A stretch of 64,000 nucleotides of DNA from Cyclobacteriaceae bacterium (GTDB lineage Bacteria; Bacteroidota; Bacteroidia; Cytophagales; Cyclobacteriaceae), in NCBI GenBank assembly GCA_030584025.1, contig CP129487.1:496001-560000 (forward strand). The letters run 5' to 3'. Position 1 is the first letter of the stretch; every line of letters starts with the position of its first letter. A program made the position numbers and the translations under genes. Shown here one piece after another: positions 25,121 to 35,093 of this stretch. A model generated the notes under the pieces. It ran no database searches, was not told where the DNA came from, and saw only the letters and a program-made list of their open reading frames with translations.

Positions 25121-25927
25121 ATGAAACGCTACACGCACGTATTTTTAGCTATCACATTTTTGTTGCCGGTACTGGCAATGGGACAAGTTCACTTCGGTGC
25201 AACAACCGGTCTGAATGCCACCTTTGTGCTTGACAAGGGATTAAAGGAAGATCCACGCTACAACTCAACCTACACCTACCAGTGGTCACCGGTGGGTTTT
25301 AATTTTGGTGTAGATATCGGTCGTAAGTTCGGACTTCAGTTAGAGTCTATTCTGTCTAATCAAGGTCAGATTTATGAAGTGGTTAACGCAGCCAAGGAAG
25401 TTTCGGGTAAGCGCAACATTGATCTGCAATATTTGAATATCCCTATGTTATTAAAGTTTATGAATGGTGGGGATGGCAAGGCGAGAACCAATTTTAATTT
25501 CGGTCCCCAGTTGGGTTTACTGACAAAAGCAAAGGAGACCATCAATTTTGAAGCGGGTACGTATTCCTTTCCTGATGATGAGAATTTTGTATTGCCAGAC
25601 GGTGCAGAGGATAACCAGGATGGAACGTATACTATTGCACAATCGTATTCACAGGAATTCACTAAAGCGAAAAACGATTTCCGTGACATGGAATTTCAAA
25701 TCGCGATGGCGTTTGGGGTGGATATTGATTTATCAAAACACTTGTATTTGTCCACACAGGTTCGTGCCAACTACAGCTTAACCGATATGCGCAATGGCGA
25801 TGTGATTGATGCCATTAAAGCCGGAAATGGCGAAAGTATTTTTGGATCGCGTGCCAACCTGTTAGTGGGTATTCAGTTTGGTTTGCATTACAGTTTAGGC
25901 GTAACGCGCTCTTTCAAAGGAAAATAA
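25121..25927 (+). CDS. PorT-like outer-membrane beta-barrel protein
   Basis: A protein of 268 residues with a signal peptide (cleavage near MGQ-VHF at 22). The mature part is an eight-strand barrel of the PorT/OMP_b-brl_2 type: HFGATTGLNATFVLDKGL at the start, FGVDIGRKFGLQLESILSNQ, and LNIPMLLKFMNGGDG near 104. It ends in VGIQFGLHYSLGVTRSFKGK. The family includes proteins used in type IX secretion and others of unknown role. It has its own terminator. Confidence 0.75.
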   Translation: MKRYTHVFLAITFLLPVLAMGQVHFGATTGLNATFVLDKGLKEDPRYNSTYTYQWSPVGFNFGVDIGRKFGLQLESILSNQGQIYEVVNAAKEVSGKRNIDLQYLNIPMLLKFMNGGDGKARTNFNFGPQLGLLTKAKETINFEAGTYSFPDDENFVLPDGAEDNQDGTYTIAQSYSQEFTKAKNDFRDMEFQIAMAFGVDIDLSKHLYLSTQVRANYSLTDMRNGDVIDAIKAGNGESIFGSRANLLVGIQFGLHYSLGVTRSFKGK

Positions 25928-25953
25928 AAGATCCTTTTCGTTTACAGGTAAAG

Positions 25954-25982
25954 AAAAGCCTCGCATTGTGCGGGGCTTTTTT
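25954..25982 (+). terminator. Rho-independent terminator after the PorT-like gene
   Basis: AAAAGCCTCGCA (25954-25965) pairs with TGCGGGGCTTTT (25969-25980; one T-G pair), then TT. Classic stem plus T run. Confidence 0.8.
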
Positions 25983-26010
25983 GTTATTGACTTGTGGAAG
26001 CTTCGCGAAA

Positions 26011-26077
26011 CTTTGCGTCTCCGCGTCTTAGCGGTAATATTTTTTATTTGTACCGCAGAGGCGCCAAGACGCTAAGG
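26011..26077. repeat. GC-rich relative of the CACAAAG-type inverted repeat
   Basis: CTTTGCGTCTCCGCGTCTTA (26011-26030) and its imperfect reverse complement starting TACCGCAGAGGCGCC (26051-26065) around an AT-rich loop. It lies between two convergent genes. Confidence 0.5.
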
Positions 26078-26098
26078 GTTTGCAAATGAGTATTTACC

Positions 26099-27536
26099 TT
26101 AAAAAATCTTTCCCGGATTCAGAATGTTATGCGGATCGAACACCTTTTTAATGCCGCGCATCAGTTCCAGGTTGGTTTCCTTCATTGCAATGGGCATGTA
26201 CGGTCGCTTGGCAATGCCGATGCCGTGCTCACCAGAGAGTGTTCCACCCAGGCTTACCGTCAGTTTAAAAATTTCACCGATGCCTTCCGGTATTTTCGTT
26301 TCCCAATCGTGATCGCTGATGTTTTCTTTCAGAATGTTTACGTGCAGGTTGCCATCACCCAAATGCCCAAAGCACACGGTATTGAATCCGTATTGTTTGC
26401 CGATCGCTTTTATTCCGGAAATAAGTTTCGGCAAATTACTGCGTGGTACCACCACATCATCCGATTTGGTGAGCGTATACCAGTTCACAGCAGGAGAAAT
26501 ATTCTTGCGCACTTTCCATAACTCTGCTTTCTGTGCAGCGCTTTCTGCAAACAGCACTTCACCCGATTGAAATTTCTCTACCACGTTCATCACACGCTCT
26601 GCATCGCGCATCAGTACTTCTTCATCGTTGCCATCCAGTTCGCATAACAAATAAGCGTCCATGTTCTCGGGTAGTTGTGTGGTCACCGGGCTGCCCAAAA
26701 CTTTATCGCAATATGCAAATGTTTTGATGCCGGCTTCACGTTCAAAAAATTCCATACCCGAAGGCTGAATACCTGCTGTGAAAATGGCGGCTATGGCGCG
26801 ACATGCTTCCTCGTTGGTTACGAATGGAATGAGCATGAGCACATTCTTTTGTGGATAACCGCGAAGCTTGAAAACTATTTTGGTGATGATGCCCAATGTG
26901 CCTTCGCTGCCGCACATCAATTGCGTGAGGTTGTAGCCTGTAGAGTTCTTCAATACGTTCGCTCCCGTCCAGATGATTTCACCGGTTGGCAACACTACTT
27001 CAAGATTCAAAACATAATCGCGGGTAACGCCATACTTTACTGCTTTTGGCCCACCAGAATTTTGAGAAAGATTTCCACCCAAAAAAGCATGAGCCGCTGC
27101 TGGCTGGATCGGGCGGGTAGAACAATCCTTTTTCTTTTACTGCGTTTTGAAAAACTTCGGTTATCACGCCAGGCTCGACTGTAGCCTGAAGATTGAGTTC
27201 ATCGATCTGAAGAATTTTGTTGAAGCGCTCCATCGACAGCACCACACCATGGTGAGTAGGCAGTGCCGCACCGGCCAAGCCGGTTCCTGCACCGCGCGGT
27301 GTTACAGGCACACGGTGTTCATGGCAAAGCTGCATAATACGACTGATTTCCTCCGGTGTTCCCGGCTTCAGTACAACAGCAGGCAGAAAATGATAGTCTT
27401 CTGTCTTGTCGTGGGCATAGTCGCTGCGCTTTTCTTCGTCCAGAATAACGTTTTCCTTGCCGATTATGGCCTCAAATTCGCTTAGGATATCAACACTCAC
27501 TTCAGGAAATGCCATGGCTTTCGTATATTTGATCAC
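26099..27536 (-). CDS. FAD-binding oxidase, GlcD/D-lactate dehydrogenase type, one frameshift
   Basis: A flavoenzyme of about 470 residues that oxidises a 2-hydroxy acid such as glycolate or D-lactate, passing electrons to the membrane. The N-terminal FAD domain has VPVTPRGAGTGLAGAALP and PPDPAS; the C-terminal FAD-oxidase domain has GHLGDGNLHVNI and GEHGIGIAKRPYM. The frame is broken at 27081-27086, where six As on the plus strand (six Ts on the coding strand) give SCFFGWKS; with five the sequence becomes SCFLGGNLSQNSGGPKAVKY, exactly the family motif. An alternative start is at 27515 (MAFPEV). An extra base in the sequence is far more likely than a pseudogene. Confidence 0.85.
27524..27531 (+). 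promoter_or_regulatory. Candidate -7 box TATATTTG for the NlpC/P60 gene
   Basis: TATATTTG fits the Bacteroidota -7 consensus TAnnTTTG, and would place transcription start about 20 bases before the ATG at 27559. No good TTG -33 box is visible at the usual distance, so this is tentative. An AGGAGG lies directly before the ATG but is too close to act as a normal ribosome site. Confidence 0.35.
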
Positions 27537-27558
27537 TGATTTTTTAAACGTTAGGAGG

Positions 27559-28056
27559 ATGCTATTTTTTTACCGCAAAGGTAAGCAACCTTTTCAGTTA
27601 CTTTTTCTTCTGGCCGTTCTGTTTTTTGTCTCGTGCGCCTCTCATAAAAAGGCGCGTGTTCGCGAAGAGAAAGTCGACAAGGTTATACAAACCGCCCGTA
27701 CCTTTACGGGAACGCCCTACCGCTATGGTGGTACAACACGTGCCGGTATGGATTGTTCAGCCCTTACCATTCATTCGTTCCGTACATTAAATATGAGCTT
27801 ACCCCGTAGTGCAGAGGATCAAAGTAAGGTGGGTAAAGAGGTGAAATTGAAGGAACTTCAACCTGGTGACCTGGTATTTTTTGCAACTGGAAAGAAGAGG
27901 CGAAAAATTACCCATGTCGGACTCGTTACCGAGCGTAAGGGCAAGGACCTCGTAAAATTTATTCACGCCTCGGTTAGTCTTGGGGTAGTGGAGGATAATA
28001 TTTACTCCGATTATTACTACAAACGTTTCCGCTTTGCGAAGCGGGTAATTGATTGA
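27559..28056 (+). CDS. NlpC/P60 cell-wall hydrolase lipoprotein
   Basis: An endopeptidase of 165 residues that cuts peptide stems in peptidoglycan. Lipobox FFVSC (Cys26) anchors it; the NlpC/P60 domain has catalytic Cys66 (GMDCSALTIHSF), His in ITHVGLV near 117, and the third polar His in HASVSLGV near 136. The family order C-H-H is complete. The start at 27559 (MLFFYRKG) gives a good lipoprotein signal and avoids overlap with the divergent oxidase gene. It is expressed divergently from that gene. Confidence 0.85.
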   Translation: MLFFYRKGKQPFQLLFLLAVLFFVSCASHKKARVREEKVDKVIQTARTFTGTPYRYGGTTRAGMDCSALTIHSFRTLNMSLPRSAEDQSKVGKEVKLKELQPGDLVFFATGKKRRKITHVGLVTERKGKDLVKFIHASVSLGVVEDNIYSDYYYKRFRFAKRVID

Positions 28057-28110
28057 AGGTACACACAGGTGTAAAGTTTTGCTAACTTACACATCGGATA
28101 TACCTCTATC

Positions 28111-29091
28111 ATGAAGCGATCAACACAACATACCCGCAGAAATTTCATCAAACTCTCCGCACTCACCACCGGAGTTTTTTCTATCGGAAAATTTTCAGCT
28201 TTTGCTTCACCTAAAATGGAAAAACCCATTGTGGTTTCTACCTGGCGAAACCCCGATGCCAATGCGGCTGCGTGGAAGGTATTGCAGGCAAAGGGTTATG
28301 CATTGGATGCGGTGGAACAAGGCGCGCATGTTCCCGAAGCCAATCCGAAGGATACTTCTGTGGGGTATGGTGGTTTGCCCGATCGGGAAGGGTTGGTAAC
28401 ACTGGATGCGAGCATCATGGATGAGAAAAGCAACTGTGGTTCAGTAGCCTTTGTGCAAGGGTATAAACATCCCATTTCCATTGCGCGTGCGGTGATGGAA
28501 AAAACGCCACATGTCATGTTGGCTGGAAAAGGAGCGGAGCAGTTCGCAGCGGCACAAGGATTTAAGAAAGAGAATTTACTGACCAAAGAGTCAGAAAAGG
28601 CATGGAAGGAGTGGTTGAAAAAATCGGAATACAAACCGTACCACAATCCCGGTCAACATGATACGATTGGTATCTTGGCACTTGATGCAAACGGAAAACT
28701 CTGTGGCGCGTGTACTACTAGTGGCATGGCATTTAAAATGCACGGTCGTGTGGGCGACTCACCGATTATTGGAGCTGGCTTGTATGTGGATGGTGAAGTA
28801 GGTGCAGCAACAGCCACCGGAGTAGGCGAGGAGATGATTCGCATTGCGGGCAGTCATACCATTGTTGAGTTAATGCGACAAGGTCGCTCGCCACAGGAAG
28901 CTTGCGAAGAAGCCATAAAGCGATTAATCAGTAAACGCGGAGAAGAAAAGGCAAAGGAATTGAGTGTGGCCTTTTTGGCGCTAAGTGTTACCGGTGAAGT
29001 GGGTGCGTATTCTACCAACAATGTGTTTGAGTACACACAAACCACGCAGCAGGAACAGGTGGTAATAAAATCAGGAAGCTATTTCAAATAG
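28111..29091 (+). CDS. N4-(beta-N-acetylglucosaminyl)-L-asparaginase
   Basis: A glycosylasparaginase of 326 residues that cleaves the bond between GlcNAc and asparagine in N-linked glycans. It has a Tat-like signal (RRNFIKLSALTTGVFS) and is probably periplasmic. The protein is an Ntn hydrolase that cuts itself before Thr185 (in GQHDTIGILALD). Binding motifs CTTSGMAFKMHGRVGDSPI and GEVGAATATGVGEE follow. The length and motif order match the human aspartylglucosaminidase family. It is followed by cutC and then an inverted repeat. Confidence 0.85.
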   Translation: MKRSTQHTRRNFIKLSALTTGVFSIGKFSAFASPKMEKPIVVSTWRNPDANAAAWKVLQAKGYALDAVEQGAHVPEANPKDTSVGYGGLPDREGLVTLDASIMDEKSNCGSVAFVQGYKHPISIARAVMEKTPHVMLAGKGAEQFAAAQGFKKENLLTKESEKAWKEWLKKSEYKPYHNPGQHDTIGILALDANGKLCGACTTSGMAFKMHGRVGDSPIIGAGLYVDGEVGAATATGVGEEMIRIAGSHTIVELMRQGRSPQEACEEAIKRLISKRGEEKAKELSVAFLALSVTGEVGAYSTNNVFEYTQTTQQEQVVIKSGSYFK

Positions 29092-29157
29092 ACGATAGTC
29101 TATGGTCGATAGCATATCAGTTATTTTGAAAAGAAGAATCTACAGTCTTGATTACCA

Positions 29158-29889
29158 ATGCCAATAACAACAGAGATAGTAGTATTTAATATTGAGTCGG
29201 CTATGAATGCGCAAAGGGGAGGAGCCGACCGCATCGAGTTGTGCGATAACCCGGCTGAAGGCGGAACAACGCCTTCGTTTGGTGTAATGGAAATTGTGCG
29301 CCAGGCAGTAAGTATGGATGTGTATGCCATGATCCGTCCGCGGGGCGGTGATTTTGTGTACACGGCTTATGAGTACCATGCCATGAAACGCGACATTGAA
29401 ATGTGCAAGCGCGCCAGTCTGGATGGGGTAGTGTTGGGTATATTGAAACCAGATGGAACACTGGACAAAGACCGGTGCAAAAAATTAATTGATGCCGCCC
29501 GACCGATGAAAGTTACCTGTCATCGGGCGTTTGATGTAACACGAGATCCGTTCGAAGCGCTTGAAGCTTGCATTGAAGTAGGGTTTGATCGGATTCTAAC
29601 CTCTGGTCAGGCGCAAACTGCACCGGAAGGTTTAAACTTGATAAAAGCGTTGGTTGAAAAAGCAGGCAATCGTATTTCCATCATGCCTGGCTCAGGTATT
29701 CATGAAGGAAATGCCAAACAGATAATCGACAGTACAGGAGCGAAGGAAATTCATTTTTCTGCAAAGGAGTTTCATCCGTCAGACTACAATAGCTCAATCC
29801 GCTTTACGGATTCGCTGCCTGAACAAATGGGGAAATTTGTCACCGACCCTGAGAAGGTGAGGGAGGTGGTGGAGACGCTTAAAAGATAA
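29158..29889 (+). CDS. cutC: CutC family copper homeostasis protein
   Basis: A TIM-barrel protein of 243 residues named for copper tolerance. The family signature motifs are present: EIVVFNIESAMNAQRGGADR, RIELCDNPAEGGTTPS, MIRPRGGDFVYTAYEY and KVTCHRAFDVTRDP. The Cys in ELCD and TCHRAFD are candidate copper ligands. It lies 66 bases after the asparaginase gene, possibly co-transcribed with it. Copper export is handled by copA elsewhere in this window. Confidence 0.9.
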   Translation: MPITTEIVVFNIESAMNAQRGGADRIELCDNPAEGGTTPSFGVMEIVRQAVSMDVYAMIRPRGGDFVYTAYEYHAMKRDIEMCKRASLDGVVLGILKPDGTLDKDRCKKLIDAARPMKVTCHRAFDVTRDPFEALEACIEVGFDRILTSGQAQTAPEGLNLIKALVEKAGNRISIMPGSGIHEGNAKQIIDSTGAKEIHFSAKEFHPSDYNSSIRFTDSLPEQMGKFVTDPEKVREVVETLKR

Positions 29890-29892
29890 GTT

Positions 29893-30063
29893 CGTCATTG
29901 CGCTTGCCTGCTGCAGGCAGGAACAGAGGGGAGATGTGAGGTGTAGTGAAGCCTGTCTGTCGAACAGGCAGGCAATCTCATAATTTGTGTTTAGTTCTCA
30001 CAACATAGTATGAGATTGCTTCGTCACTCCTCCCTCATTCCATCACTGTTCCTCGCAATGACG
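29893..30063. repeat. 171-bp inverted repeat with two palindromes in its left arm
   Basis: The arm ends are CGTCATTGCG (29893-29902) and CGCAATGACG (30054-30063). Inner ends are GCAATCTCATA (29972-29982) and TATGAGATTGC (30009-30019). The left arm contains palindromes at 29903-29921 (CTTGCCTGCTGCAGGCAGG) and 29952-29972 (a CCTGTCTGT...ACAGGCAGG version). The right arm contains neither. Removing both restores a left arm of about the same length and sequence as the right. It lies between cutC and the convergent TonB receptor gene. Confidence 0.7.
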
Positions 30064-30071
30064 GTTAAGGT

Positions 30072-32950
30072 TTACTGTCTTGTCGCTTTGATCGGCATGG
30101 TGCGGAACGTACCGATGTTCATGGAACCCGTCATTTCGTTTTCGATGATTACAGCTGTGCAGTCGATCACTACTTCATTGCCACCAAAGTTCACGGTGTA
30201 GGCAAATTTAATGGTATTGCCTTCAACGCTAACTTTTGAAAGTTGTACTTCCTGTGGCATGCGATCGCTCTTGATGGAACCACCATAGGTTTCACCATCT
30301 TTTACGATGGTAAGTTTTCCTCCCGATGAACCGGGCTGGCCACCTTCAATCGCATACATCCATGTGCCGGCTGCTTCATACACCGTGTCTGTTGGAGCGG
30401 TAACGGTTGGTTGTACCGGGGCAGTCTGCGGACGAGCTTGTGGCATCGCACCACGTTGTGCTCCGCCACCCATTTGAGGGCCTTCGTTCATGCCACCACC
30501 CATATCCATACCACCACCATCTTTCAGGTCGTCATTGTTGATGGAGCGTCTGCCGCGCCTTGGGCGTTGCTGATCAAAACTCATTTTACCGATGCGGTAA
30601 CTGAAGTTGATCTTGAAGTTCATGTTGTACATTTCGTTGTACCCGCTTTGATTAATCGTGGGCGAAACAAGTTCGTTTCTGATTTTCATGGATGGAGCAA
30701 AGAAATTCTCTGCACCAAAACCAATGCTGCCCTTTTTGTTTTTAAAGTTCTTGTTGATGGCTAAGCTGTAAATGCCAAACCCGCCTTGTGTACCCTGCAA
30801 CTGAACCTGACGACCTCGATAGAAGCTGAAGAACTGAAGCGCCCAATCGTTTTTAAGTTGGTAGTTACCGAACAGACGACCACTGATAACCCAACCTTCA
30901 TTGGAAGCTGTGAATTCAGGATTAGCGTCATTATTTGTTAAGGTCAGGTAATAGAGGTCACCACCACCATTAACCGTCAGTTTACCGGCAATAATGTTCA
31001 CGAAGAAATTCAATCCATAGGCATTTTCCTGACCGATGTTTTTAAAGGTTGTGCGGATCGTGTCACCACTTACTTCACGTATGCGCTGGATACCATTGTT
31101 GGTGTTGCGCATAAAACCGGAGAGGTTTATAGACGTTCCTTTAATTGCGGTGCTGTAGGAAAGTTCATAATTATTCGTCAATTCCGGATCAAGTTGCGGA
31201 TTACCTACTGAAATATTCAACGGGTTTGCAGCCTGAATATTCGGATTTAAAAACTGAATAGAAGGTCTTTGAATTCTGCGGTTGTATGCAGCTTTGATGG
31301 TATTGTTGTTCTTTAATCTCTTCGATACGTTAAGGCTGGGAACCAATGTTCCATAAGAAGGAATTTCAATATTGGATTCCGTTTGTGTGAAAGCCTCAAT
31401 GGTGGTGTATTCGTAACGCGCACCTGCCTTGAAACCAATCGCGTTGGATGTGTTTAACGTGTAGGATAAATATCCTGCACTTACATTTTGATTGTAATTC
31501 AGGTTATTGGTTAACGAAGCGCTCTGTTGTAACTCATATGAGCCATCTCCTTCAGGATCACGAAACGAAGTGAAGTTGCTGAACACCTCACGCATAATCG
31601 ACTTACCACCGAATTCAATCATTTGGTTGTTATTGATTGGGGCAATGTAATCCATCTGTACCGTGATTTCTTCGTTGTAACTGTCGTTCAGGTTTTTGAT
31701 GCCGCTGGGTGAAGCAGCACCATCAATTTCGCGAATCAGGTTTTCAAAATCATTGTTCCGGTTATTACGGCTATACATACCCAACACACTGAATTCCTGT
31801 TGCGGTTTTTCAAATGTCTTGATATAACTGAGGTTGAAATCGAAGCTCTGAGAATTGTCGAGTGTTTTTACATCCCGTAAGCTGCTGCCATCAAATACTG
31901 CATTTTCAAAAGCTTGGGTAAATAATCCGTCCTGATAATTTTTTCCGTTACGTGCACCTACACGGAATGATCCGGTTAACGAATTGTATTTATTAATGTC
32001 ATAATCCAGACCTAGCGGTGTAATTTCCAAACAGGTTTTGACTACGGGTGTCAGCTTGTTGCGTATTCAACCTGTCAGGATTAACGCCTTCAGGATCTTT
32101 GGTTAATTGTTCATTTAAAAACGATCCCTTTATATTATAGTTAGCACGGCCCCATCCACCCAATGAAATGCCAAGTTTACCTCTGCGGTAATTGCCATTC
32201 AGTCCCAGATTTGATCCACGAATACCCGCACTGCTGTTGATGTTCAGCGTAGCACCTTCGAGTGTATTCTTTTTAGTAATGATGTTGATGATACCCCCGG
32301 TACCTTCGGCATCATATTTCGCTGAAGGGGAGGTGATCACTTCTACGGTTTTAATTTGTTCAGCAGGAATTTGCTTCAAGGCATCGGCCACACTGCTGGC
32401 CATAATGGTAGAGGGTTTGTTGTTGATGAGTACCAAAATATTCTGGCTACCACGCAGTGAAACGTTTCCGTCAAAATCTACCGAAAGCATCGGAACACGC
32501 TTCAATACATCGGTGGCATCACCGCCACGGGTGGTAGCATCGTTCTCTGCGTTATAAATGGTACGATCAACGCGTTCTTCAATAGTAGAACGCTGTCCTT
32601 CTACCACCACTTCGCTCAGCACTTTAGCTTCTGAATTGATCGCAATGTCAAGATCGAGCTGATCTTTCTTGTCGCTGATTTCTACCTCAACGGTTTTGGT
32701 TTCGAAACCCACAAATGAGATAACCAACTTATAATTGCCAGTCGCAATTTTGTTCAGGGTAAACTTTCCCTTCATGTCGGCTACAGCACCATCAATTGGT
32801 CTTGCCATCGGCTGTTACCAGGGCGATGGTGGCAAATTCCACCACTTCTTTGGAGGCCGCATCGATAATGGTACCAGTAATTTTGCCTTTCCCATCCTGG
32901 GCAACTGCATACGTGGAGAGAAGGAGAAATAATACAATTAGCTTTTTCAT
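30072..32950 (-). CDS. TonB-dependent outer-membrane receptor with C-terminal extra domain, two frameshifts
   Basis: An outer-membrane receptor of about 958 residues. In order: signal peptide (MKKLIVLFLLLSTYAVAQ), a carboxypeptidase-regulatory-like beta domain (VEFATIALV...GKFTLNKIATGNYKLVISFVGF), a TonB plug (GTGGIINIITKK), and an OMP_b-brl_3-type barrel that ends near MNFKINFSYRIGKMSF. Past the barrel is a Gly/Met/Arg-rich linker and a domain of about 100 residues (AAGTWMYAIEGG ... VSVEGNTIKFAYTVNFGG ... GSMNIGTFRTMPIKATRQ). The frame breaks at about 32800 (extra A: GKTIDGAVADMK is restored) and near 32011 (extra A: NYTAGLDYDINKYN is restored). Both look like extra bases. Its substrate is unknown. 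Confidence 0.75.
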
Positions 32951-33248
32951 GTAGTGTTAAAAGTTCGAAGTTTGGTGGGTAGCCGCTCGACTGCCCACGG
33001 ATTAAACTGCAAAACAAGAAGAATGTTTCCGGGGTAACGGTGGCTATTAGACACAACCCCATATTCATTCGACATTTCCGTGGAATATCCGACAGAGTAG
33101 GAATGGACTGCGAAAGCCGAACTTATCGACTCGTTGGGCCCAACGGTAGAATAATTGGGATGAAGGGTATAACTTGATAAAAATTGCCAGCACTTTTACC
33201 CGACCTTAACGTTTCAAAGGGGCTATAGCCGTTAAAAAGACTTCATCG

Positions 33249-34290
33249 ATGCAATCGTATTTTCAGCGTAACCGCATATTTCTGCTGCACCTGCTTTTCT
33301 GGTGTGTGTACCTGTCGTTTAATATTTATTCTGCAAGCTTTTACTCACAAGTAAGGGGTTACGACTGGAGCCGGGGGTTGATGTTTACCGGCATTCAGTT
33401 CGCGTTCACGTTTGTCATCGCTTATCTAAACTACTTTCTCTTTTTGCCCCGGTTTCTGGATCACAAAAAAGTATGGCGTTACCTGCTCGAATTCGTGGTT
33501 CCGTTTGCCCTGCTCGTTGCCCTTCGTGTTTATGTGCAACGCGTATTGATGGATGATTCTCCCCGGGCAGATTTCTTCACCTCTCATATGTACATCATCC
33601 AGGTGGCGGCCATTGCGTTGTTCATCACCATATTTGTGAGCATGCTACGCTTTGCTGCCGAATGGTTTGAACTGGAAGCAAAGAAGAAAGAGGTTGAAAA
33701 TGAAAAGCTGACCGCTGAACTTAATTTTTTGAAGGCACAAATCAACCCGCACTTTTTGTTCAATACCTTGAATAACCCTGTATTACCTCGCGTATTCAAA
33801 ATCCGACAATACTACCGAGGTAATCTCCAAGCTTTCGCAGATGATGCGCTACATGATCTATGAATCGAATCATGAGCGTGTGCAGTTGAATAAAGAAATC
33901 GAATACATGCAGAACTACATCAGCCTGGAAAAACTGCGCCTGAACAATGAAGTGCCCATTAATTTCACCATTGAAGGTCAGACGGAAAACGTCTGGATAG
34001 CCCCGCTCATCTTCATCACCTTTCTGGAGAATGCATTCAAGCACGGAGTTACCAACAAGCAATCGGGTGCGTGGGTAAACCTGGCCATTAAGATGAACGG
34101 AAAACAATGCACCTATACCGTAGAAAACAGTAAATTGCCTGCATCAACCGATTCGAAGGAAGGGAAGTCGGGGATTGGGTTGCGCAACGTACAGCGCAGG
34201 CTTGAGTTGAGCTACCCGGATCAATACCGACTGAAAACCGAAGACAAACCGGATCGGTATAGCGTACAACTGGATATTACACTTTCGTGA
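33249..34290 (+). CDS. LytS-type sensor histidine kinase, one frameshift
   Basis: A membrane histidine kinase of about 347 residues. Four transmembrane helices lie in residues 10-140, then a short coiled coil, then the HisKA_7TM-like phosphoacceptor region AQINPHFLFNTLN (the LytS/YehU signature, His in NPHF). The ATPase part is in the second half (LENAFKHGV, SGIGLRNVQRRL). The frame shifts at 33776-33778, where CCC replaces CC; with CC the text reads NNLYYLAYSKSDNTTEVISK and joins the two halves. It is followed by its LytTR response regulator with a 4-base overlap, so they form one two-component system. The signal is unknown. Confidence 0.85.
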
Positions 34291-35006
34291 TTGCTTCTTG
34301 TGTGATTGTTGATGACGAGCCACTGGCTCGCAACCTGATGACGGACTACGTGAGGAAGGTCCCTTCCCTTCACCTGGTGGCGGCTTGTGCCAACGCCATG
34401 GATGCCATGGAGGTGTTACGTAAACAGCCGGTTGATATTTTATTTCTGGATATCCAGATGCCGGAGATCACCGGCATTACGTTTTTAAAAGTTTTGCAGA
34501 AAAGACCACTGGTCATTTTTACAACGGCATACTCCGAGTATGCATTGGAAGGTTACGAACTGGATGTAGTGGATTACCTGTTAAAGCCCATTACACTCGA
34601 CCGTTTTTTAAAAGCGGTTGATAAAGCGTTGTTGCGTTTACAAACCCCACCGGCTACTGTGGCAGTCACCACCTCTGAACAAAAGCCCGATTTTGTTTTT
34701 GTGAAAGACGGAACACGCATGGTAAAGATCCTGTTGGATGATATTCTGTATGTGGAGGGCATGAAAGATTACGTGACCATCCACACACGCGAAAAAAAGA
34801 TTACATCCCTTCAGCGCATGAAAGCCCTGGAGGAACAACTGCCTTCCGATAAATTCATCCGCATACATCACTCATATATAATAGCGCTCAAGGCCATTGA
34901 TGTGGTGCACAAAAATGAAGTACAGATTGGCCAGGCCCTCTTGCCAGTAAGCGACAGTTACAAAAAGGCCTTCCGGGAGTTTATTGAGAAAAATCAGATG
35001 CAATAA
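34287..35006 (+). CDS. LytTR-family response regulator
   Basis: A DNA-binding response regulator of 239 residues, partner of the kinase just upstream (start GTG overlaps the kinase stop TGA). The receiver has acidic residues near 9-11 (VDDEPLARN), phospho-acceptor Asp55 (ILFLDIQMPE), Thr in TTAYSEYALE and Lys in LLKPITLD. The LytTR domain (about 140-235) contains YVEGMKDYVTIHTREKKIT and FIRIHHSYIIALKAID. Expected output: activation or repression of nearby envelope genes, such as the divergent TonB receptor; that is inference. Confidence 0.9.
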   Translation: MIASCVIVDDEPLARNLMTDYVRKVPSLHLVAACANAMDAMEVLRKQPVDILFLDIQMPEITGITFLKVLQKRPLVIFTTAYSEYALEGYELDVVDYLLKPITLDRFLKAVDKALLRLQTPPATVAVTTSEQKPDFVFVKDGTRMVKILLDDILYVEGMKDYVTIHTREKKITSLQRMKALEEQLPSDKFIRIHHSYIIALKAIDVVHKNEVQIGQALLPVSDSYKKAFREFIEKNQMQ

Positions 35007-35009
35007 AAA

Positions 35010-35030
35010 AAGCCTGACAGAATCAGGCTT
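35010..35030 (-). terminator. Stem-loop with T run on the minus strand
   Basis: AAGCCTGA and TCAGGCTT around CAGAA; on the minus strand the stem is followed by TTTTTTT (A run at 35004-35010). It lies right behind the tRNA-Ala 3' remnant on that strand, so it probably was its terminator. It may also work for the plus-strand regulator gene. Confidence 0.6.
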
Positions 35031-35034
35031 AAAT

Positions 35035-35078
35035 TGGAGCATATCGGACTTGCCTGCTGCAGGCAGGGTCGAACCGAT
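35035..35078 (-). pseudogene. 3' fragment of tRNA-Ala with a 19-bp palindrome inserted in the T arm
   Basis: On the minus strand the sequence is ATCGGTTCGAC, then the palindrome CCTGCCTGCAGCAGGCAAG, then TCCGATATGCTCCA. Without the palindrome it equals the T arm and acceptor end of the intact tRNA-Ala at 36830-36903. The tRNA portion stops there; a terminator follows. It is therefore a partial copy, broken exactly inside the T-loop. Confidence 0.7.
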
Positions 35079-35093
35079 TATTTTTAAAAAGAA

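Noticed and set aside
27551..27561. AGGAGG before the NlpC/P60 ATG as a strong ribosome site
   Set aside because: It touches the start codon (no spacer), and Bacteroidota depend little on Shine-Dalgarno pairing.
32951..33248. Riboswitch or small RNA between the TonB receptor and the kinase genes
   Set aside because: No conserved stem set or clear promoter was found in these 298 bases; they are probably the two divergent upstream regions.
33770..33780. Programmed ribosomal frameshift in the LytS-type kinase
   Set aside because: No slippery heptamer or following stem was seen, and the extra C fits the general indel pattern.
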